From the NCBI GenBank assembly GCA_045104975.1, contig JBGCCY010000063.1:1-18851 (forward strand): a stretch of DNA of 18,851 nt. The letters run 5' to 3'. Of this stretch, positions 15,790 to 18,851 are shown piece by piece. The DNA is from CAJQQY01 sp045104975. GTDB lineage: Bacteria; Bacteroidota; Bacteroidia; Chitinophagales; Saprospiraceae. The translations under genes were made by a program, and so were the position numbers. The notes under the pieces are model-generated. The model ran no database searches. It worked only from the letters and a program-made list of their open reading frames with translations, and was not told where the DNA came from. Numbering within the stretch: position 1 is the first letter of the stretch; the number at the start of each line of letters is the position of its first letter.

Positions 15790-15870
15790 GTCAAAATGGT
15801 TACGGAAAATGCTTCTATTTTCAATAGTTTTAATAAAAAATATTGGATATAAGACAAAAGTGTATTTATC

Positions 15871-15904
15871 CACAGAGAAAATAGAGTACTCCATGATCTC
15901 TGTG
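15871..15904. other. spaced inverted repeat between ferritin and Kazal genes
   Basis: CACAGAGA (15871-15878) and TCTCTGTG (15897-15904) are exact complements 18 bases apart. The spacer holds the short palindrome GAGTACTC (15884-15891). A single TTATCCACA overlaps the left arm (15866-15874). It lies upstream of the ferritin promoter and downstream of the Kazal gene, so it could be an operator or a weak transcript end. Confidence 0.3.
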
Positions 15905-15971
15905 TCCATCCTCTTGATTTTCTCCGTCGTTAAAAATCAATAATTTATTTTGTCCTGTGCTTTAGTGAAAA

Positions 15972-16400
15972 TTATTGAACTTCGATGTTGACTAATTCAA
16001 TAACTGGAATCATATCTATCAATCCACAAATTGATTCTTCCGTAGTTGGCTGATATTCAATGGTTACTTCCAAATCATGTTGTAAAAAGTTAGTTGGCAA
16101 CGAATCAGCTCGATGATTTTCCAAAGTCCCATCTACTTCAAATTGAACCACCCAACCACAACCATCCAAAGCAGGATCTCCAAGGTCTAAAATTTTGGCG
16201 TTGGTTTCGATAGGGCAAGCTCCTTCAGAGAAAGTAACTCCAGCACATTCCGCATAGCAACTGTTGGAATAAGTTTTCCCATCATCTCCACATACCGGTG
16301 CATAAATTTCAATACAAACACAATCTCCCTCATCTTTGGTGCAGCTAGAATTAAAGATTAAAATCCCAACGAAGATTAAAAGCAATAATAAATTTTTCAT
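15972..16400 (-). CDS. Kazal-domain lipoprotein
   Basis: A 142-aa lipoprotein. The signal peptide ends in lipobox FNSSC, with C20 as the lipidated residue. A Kazal domain follows at about 27-62 with all six cysteines (C27, C29, C37, C48, C52, C62) and the typical PVCGDDGKTYSNSC core. Kazal domains usually inhibit serine proteases by inserting a loop into the active site. A second, uncharacterised beta-rich region (about 68-142) with C81 and one further Cys completes the protein. It probably sits on the cell envelope. The start is the ATG at 16400. A TTG seven codons upstream is possible but would put charged residues before a complete signal peptide. No clear promoter box was found. Confidence 0.88.
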   Translation of the reverse strand: MKNLLLLLIFVGILIFNSSCTKDEGDCVCIEIYAPVCGDDGKTYSNSCYAECAGVTFSEGACPIETNAKILDLGDPALDGCGWVVQFEVDGTLENHRADSLPTNFLQHDLEVTIEYQPTTEESICGLIDMIPVIELVNIEVQ

Positions 16401-16504
16401 AACGATTTTTTTTAGTGTCAAAAAATAAATTTAGTTCTCTGATTAGGAAGACTTCTAAAAAATTAAAATGGATTGGTCGAAAAATACCGTTTATGATTTT
16501 TTTA

Positions 16505-16520
16505 ACAAAACAAGTTTTGT
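16505..16520. promoter_or_regulatory. perfect 7-bp palindrome upstream of the DoxX-like promoter
   Basis: ACAAAAC and GTTTTGT are exact complements around AA. The palindrome ends 4 bases before the -33 box of the promoter at 16525-16554. That position suits an activator or repressor site, though the sequence is simple and AT-rich enough to arise by chance. Confidence 0.35.
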
Positions 16521-16524
16521 CACT

Positions 16525-16554
16525 TTTGTAATATTCCATTGTCATTTAAATTTG
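16525..16554 (+). promoter_or_regulatory. Bacteroidota-type promoter of the DoxX-like gene
   Basis: TTTG (16525-16528) and TAAATTTG (16547-16554) are 18 bases apart, matching the phylum pattern well. Transcription would start near 16560, about 28 bases before the ATG at 16589. Confidence 0.72.
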
Positions 16555-16588
16555 TGGGTGGAAGACTTATCAATAACTTCAAAAAACT

Positions 16589-17215
16589 ATGCTTGAATTA
16601 TATCGGAAAATTAGAAGAAATGAATGGCTCAATTTATTTGTAATCTTAACTAGAATATTAATAGGAACGGGGTTTACATTTGCTAGTTTCCCAAAAATAT
16701 TGGGACTCCGATTTACACAGATCTCGGTAGACACACCGATAGGGTATTTTTTTGAGGCAATGTATCAAACTGGGATCTATTGGAACTTTTTGGGATGGAG
16801 TCAATTAATTGCAGCCTTCTTATTAATGACTCAAAGATTTTCAACTTTAGGAGCAATTATCTTTTTTCCGATAATTGTAAATATCTTTTTGATCACCTAT
16901 TCTCTTAGTTTTCCAGGAACCATTTATATTACTTTTTTAATGCTTTTGGCAACTATCTTATTATTGGTTTGGGATTTTGAAAAATTGAAATACATTTTTT
17001 TTCCAGATAATTTCAAGGTGGTAGATGATAATTTTAGGAAACCAACTTATAATAATTTTTGGATAGCAACAGGGGTAATTATTTTTATCAACACCGTTCT
17101 AAGTGCGATATTTAAAAGCATCCTTAGTTTAACTTTCGGAAATACGATTATTATGATTTCAGCATTAATTGGACATTTTATAATAAGGAGGAAGAATAAA
17201 AGATTAAAAACTTAA
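16589..17215 (+). CDS. DoxX-like integral membrane protein
   Basis: A 208-aa protein with about six hydrophobic spans (near 15-37, 61-80, 87-108, 110-128, 155-180 and 183-200). The first 130 residues follow the DoxX pattern: RILIGTGFTFASFPKILG in the first span, a short connecting segment, then LGWSQLIAAFLLMTQRFSTLGAI across the second and third spans. DoxX relatives are inner-membrane proteins linked to quinone or redox functions in some bacteria, but most have no known role. The last two spans extend beyond the basic four-span unit. A good promoter lies 35 bp upstream. The next gene is 81 bp downstream with its own -7 box, so the two are probably separate units. Confidence 0.7.
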   Translation: MLELYRKIRRNEWLNLFVILTRILIGTGFTFASFPKILGLRFTQISVDTPIGYFFEAMYQTGIYWNFLGWSQLIAAFLLMTQRFSTLGAIIFFPIIVNIFLITYSLSFPGTIYITFLMLLATILLLVWDFEKLKYIFFPDNFKVVDDNFRKPTYNNFWIATGVIIFINTVLSAIFKSILSLTFGNTIIMISALIGHFIIRRKNKRLKT

Positions 17216-17235
17216 GCTACCTAATCCCAAAATTC

Positions 17236-17243
17236 TATCTTTG
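17236..17243 (+). promoter_or_regulatory. -7 box (TATCTTTG) for the M28 peptidase gene
   Basis: TATCTTTG matches TAnnTTTG exactly and is 53 bases before the ATG. The expected -33 region has no TTG, only TTAAG, so the promoter is incomplete by eye. Confidence 0.5.
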
Positions 17244-17296
17244 TGCTCGAATTTAGAAACCAATTTATTTTTTAAAAAAATTTACTAAATATAATT

Positions 17297-18826
17297 ATGA
17301 ATAAGATTGCTCTGTTTTTTGGGTTTGCACTTTTATTGCTTTCCTGCAAAACGAAAAAACCAATGACTGCTCTGGGGCAGATGACTGATAAAACAATTGC
17401 TGCATCTACCGTAAATGTCAACAATATCAAAAGCCATATTTTTTACTTGGCTTCCGATGAATTAAAAGGTCGAGATACGCCATCTGAAGGGTTGAATATT
17501 GCGGCAAAATACCTAGCAACTAGCTTGATGAGATATGGTATCAAACCAGCTTATGGCGAAGGTGTTCAAGGATATTATCAAGATGTTCCTTTGGTAAATG
17601 TGTTGCCTCCAACGGGTGGTGCATTAAAATTTGGCGATTTTGATTTACCATTGCCTGATGGATTTTTGATGATTCGAGGTGAAAATATGGATGTGGAATC
17701 TGAAATGATTTTTGCAAATCGAGGTACCGAAGAAGACTTAAAAGGATTAGATGTAAAAGGAAAAATCGTTGTGGTGATGTGTGGATTTGAAGGAGAAGAC
17801 AATCCTCAAGCTTGGTTTTTTGCAGGGAGAGAAAAACGAAATGCGGTCAAAGCTGCTGGAGCAAAAGCGTTGATTGAGATTTATAATAATGCTCAATTGC
17901 CGTACAATTTTTTAATTCGATTTTTGAATTCACCACAAATGAAAGTGGATGATTCAGGAGATGATAATGCGAGTCCGTTTCCACATGTTTGGATCAATGG
18001 TTCAAATGCAGAAGCAGTTGCTAAGTTAAGATCTGCTAATGGTTTGAAAGGAAGTTTGAAGATTGAAGGGATGAAAAAGGAAAAAATCAAAACACAGAAC
18101 ATCGTTGGAGTATTGGAAGGATCTGATCCTAAATTAAAAGATGAATACATCATTTATTCAGCACATTATGATCACGTTGGAATTGGACGAGCAGTTGAAG
18201 GAGATTCAATTTATAATGGTTCGCGAGATAATGCAGTTGGAAGTGTAACCGTTTTATCGGCTGCTGAAAATTTGGCGAAGTACCCAACGAAACGTTCTGC
18301 TGTGTTTATCTTTTTTACAGGAGAGGAAAAAGGATTGTTAGGTTCCTCTTATTATGCTGATAATCCTGCGATTCCTTTGGACAAAATGACTTACTGTTTC
18401 AATAGCGATAATGCTGGATATAATGATACGACCAAGGCGATGATTATAGGTTTGGAAAGAACATTGGCTCGGCCGCTAATTGAAAAAGCATGTACTGCTT
18501 TTGGGTTGACTGCCATCCAAGATAATATGCCTGAGCAAGGATTATTTGATCGATCTGATAATGTGAACTTTGCGAAAAAAGGAGTTCCTGCACCAACCTT
18601 TGGAATGGGAATTACAAAAATGGATGATGAAGTCAACAAATATTATCACCAGCCTCAAGATAATCCAGAGACATTGGATTATAATTATTTGACTAAGTTT
18701 TTCAAATCGTATGTTTATGCATGCCGACTGATTGCAAATACGAATGAATCAGTTTTTTGGAAGGAAGGAGATAAATATTATGAGGACGGAATGAAGTTAT
18801 ATAATATGAAAGATGTGAAAAAGTAA
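17297..18826 (+). CDS. M28-family zinc aminopeptidase lipoprotein
   Basis: A 509-aa envelope lipoprotein with lipobox LLLSC (C17). It probably removes N-terminal residues from peptides. A PA-like insert occupies about 115-260 and the catalytic domain follows. The M28 ligands are in order: H290 (SAHYDH), D311 (GSRDNAVGS, the bridging Asp), E343/E344 (TGEEKGLLGSSYY, general base and zinc ligand), D371 (NSDNAG) and H451 (YYHQPQDNPETLDY). All are present, so the enzyme should be active. The usual N-A-D-D-N context is GSRDN here. The ATG at 17297 opens a complete signal peptide. It ends in TAA 25 bases before the window edge. Confidence 0.93.
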   Translation: MNKIALFFGFALLLLSCKTKKPMTALGQMTDKTIAASTVNVNNIKSHIFYLASDELKGRDTPSEGLNIAAKYLATSLMRYGIKPAYGEGVQGYYQDVPLVNVLPPTGGALKFGDFDLPLPDGFLMIRGENMDVESEMIFANRGTEEDLKGLDVKGKIVVVMCGFEGEDNPQAWFFAGREKRNAVKAAGAKALIEIYNNAQLPYNFLIRFLNSPQMKVDDSGDDNASPFPHVWINGSNAEAVAKLRSANGLKGSLKIEGMKKEKIKTQNIVGVLEGSDPKLKDEYIIYSAHYDHVGIGRAVEGDSIYNGSRDNAVGSVTVLSAAENLAKYPTKRSAVFIFFTGEEKGLLGSSYYADNPAIPLDKMTYCFNSDNAGYNDTTKAMIIGLERTLARPLIEKACTAFGLTAIQDNMPEQGLFDRSDNVNFAKKGVPAPTFGMGITKMDDEVNKYYHQPQDNPETLDYNYLTKFFKSYVYACRLIANTNESVFWKEGDKYYEDGMKLYNMKDVKK

Positions 18827-18829
18827 ATG

Positions 18830-18845
18830 AAGATTAGTTAATCTT
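18830..18845 (+). terminator. possible hairpin at the window end
   Basis: AAGATTA and TAATCTT are exact complements around GT, starting 3 bases after the M28 stop. Only a few bases follow before the window ends, so a U-tract cannot be judged. Confidence 0.3.
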
Positions 18846-18851
18846 TAGCTT

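Noticed and set aside
15866..15874. Perfect DnaA box TTATCCACA
   Set aside because: It is single, with no cluster and no dnaA or origin-associated genes. One exact 9-mer in about 19 kb of AT-rich DNA can be chance.
15713..15943. A 76-codon hydrophobic frame on the plus strand
   Set aside because: It starts at a TTG, lies antisense to the ferritin start and promoter, and has the composition expected from T-rich noncoding DNA.
1..18851. CRISPR arrays, insertion sequences, transposases, rRNA
   Set aside because: No regularly spaced repeats, no transposase-like protein, no terminal-repeat-bounded element and no rRNA sequence was seen.

Overview
The window looks like a chromosomal segment of an AT-rich Bacteroidota, possibly Saprospiria-like (the order is a guess). 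Four upstream regions carry good TTTG / TAnnTTTG-type promoters, the Bacteroidota sigma-A pattern. Shine-Dalgarno sequences are weak or absent. The gene set also fits that phylum: HscB, RseP, RsmE followed by a DUF4159 protein, a Kazal lipoprotein and an M28 lipoprotein peptidase.

Region 1 (1-10348) is the unexplained part. After about 600 bp of very AT-rich DNA with no long gene come two giant same-strand genes of 1790 and 1419 codons, 105 bp apart, with two hairpins in the gap. Neither protein has a visible signal peptide, a type IX sorting tail or a domain I can name. The first ends in a Gly-rich, hydrophobic, strand-like segment of about 185 residues. The second ends in a Cys-rich CCTDC. 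They are probably one transcription unit and one system, and they are the best candidate here for something undescribed.

Region 2 (10349-12842) is ordinary chromosome on the minus strand: rseP (site-2 protease), hscB (Fe-S co-chaperone) and tRNA-Leu(CAA), ending at a clear intrinsic terminator. The tRNA's 3' end faces the giant genes, and its acceptor stem pairs poorly. A 54-bp near-perfect inverted repeat lies between rseP and hscB.

Region 3 (12843-15140, plus strand) holds rsmE, a small membrane protein with a possible PH-like domain and a DUF4159 protein in a tight operon, then a separate PspC-domain gene. A strong bidirectional terminator (15161-15200) separates it from the next gene.

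Region 4 (15220-18851) holds a ferritin gene on the minus strand with an in-frame TGA at codon 16, directly before the first ferroxidase glutamate. Next come a Kazal-domain lipoprotein (minus), a DoxX-like membrane protein (plus) and an M28 lipoprotein peptidase (plus). The ferritin promoter and the rest of its reading frame look intact, so this is a recent lesion, a sequencing error or recoding.
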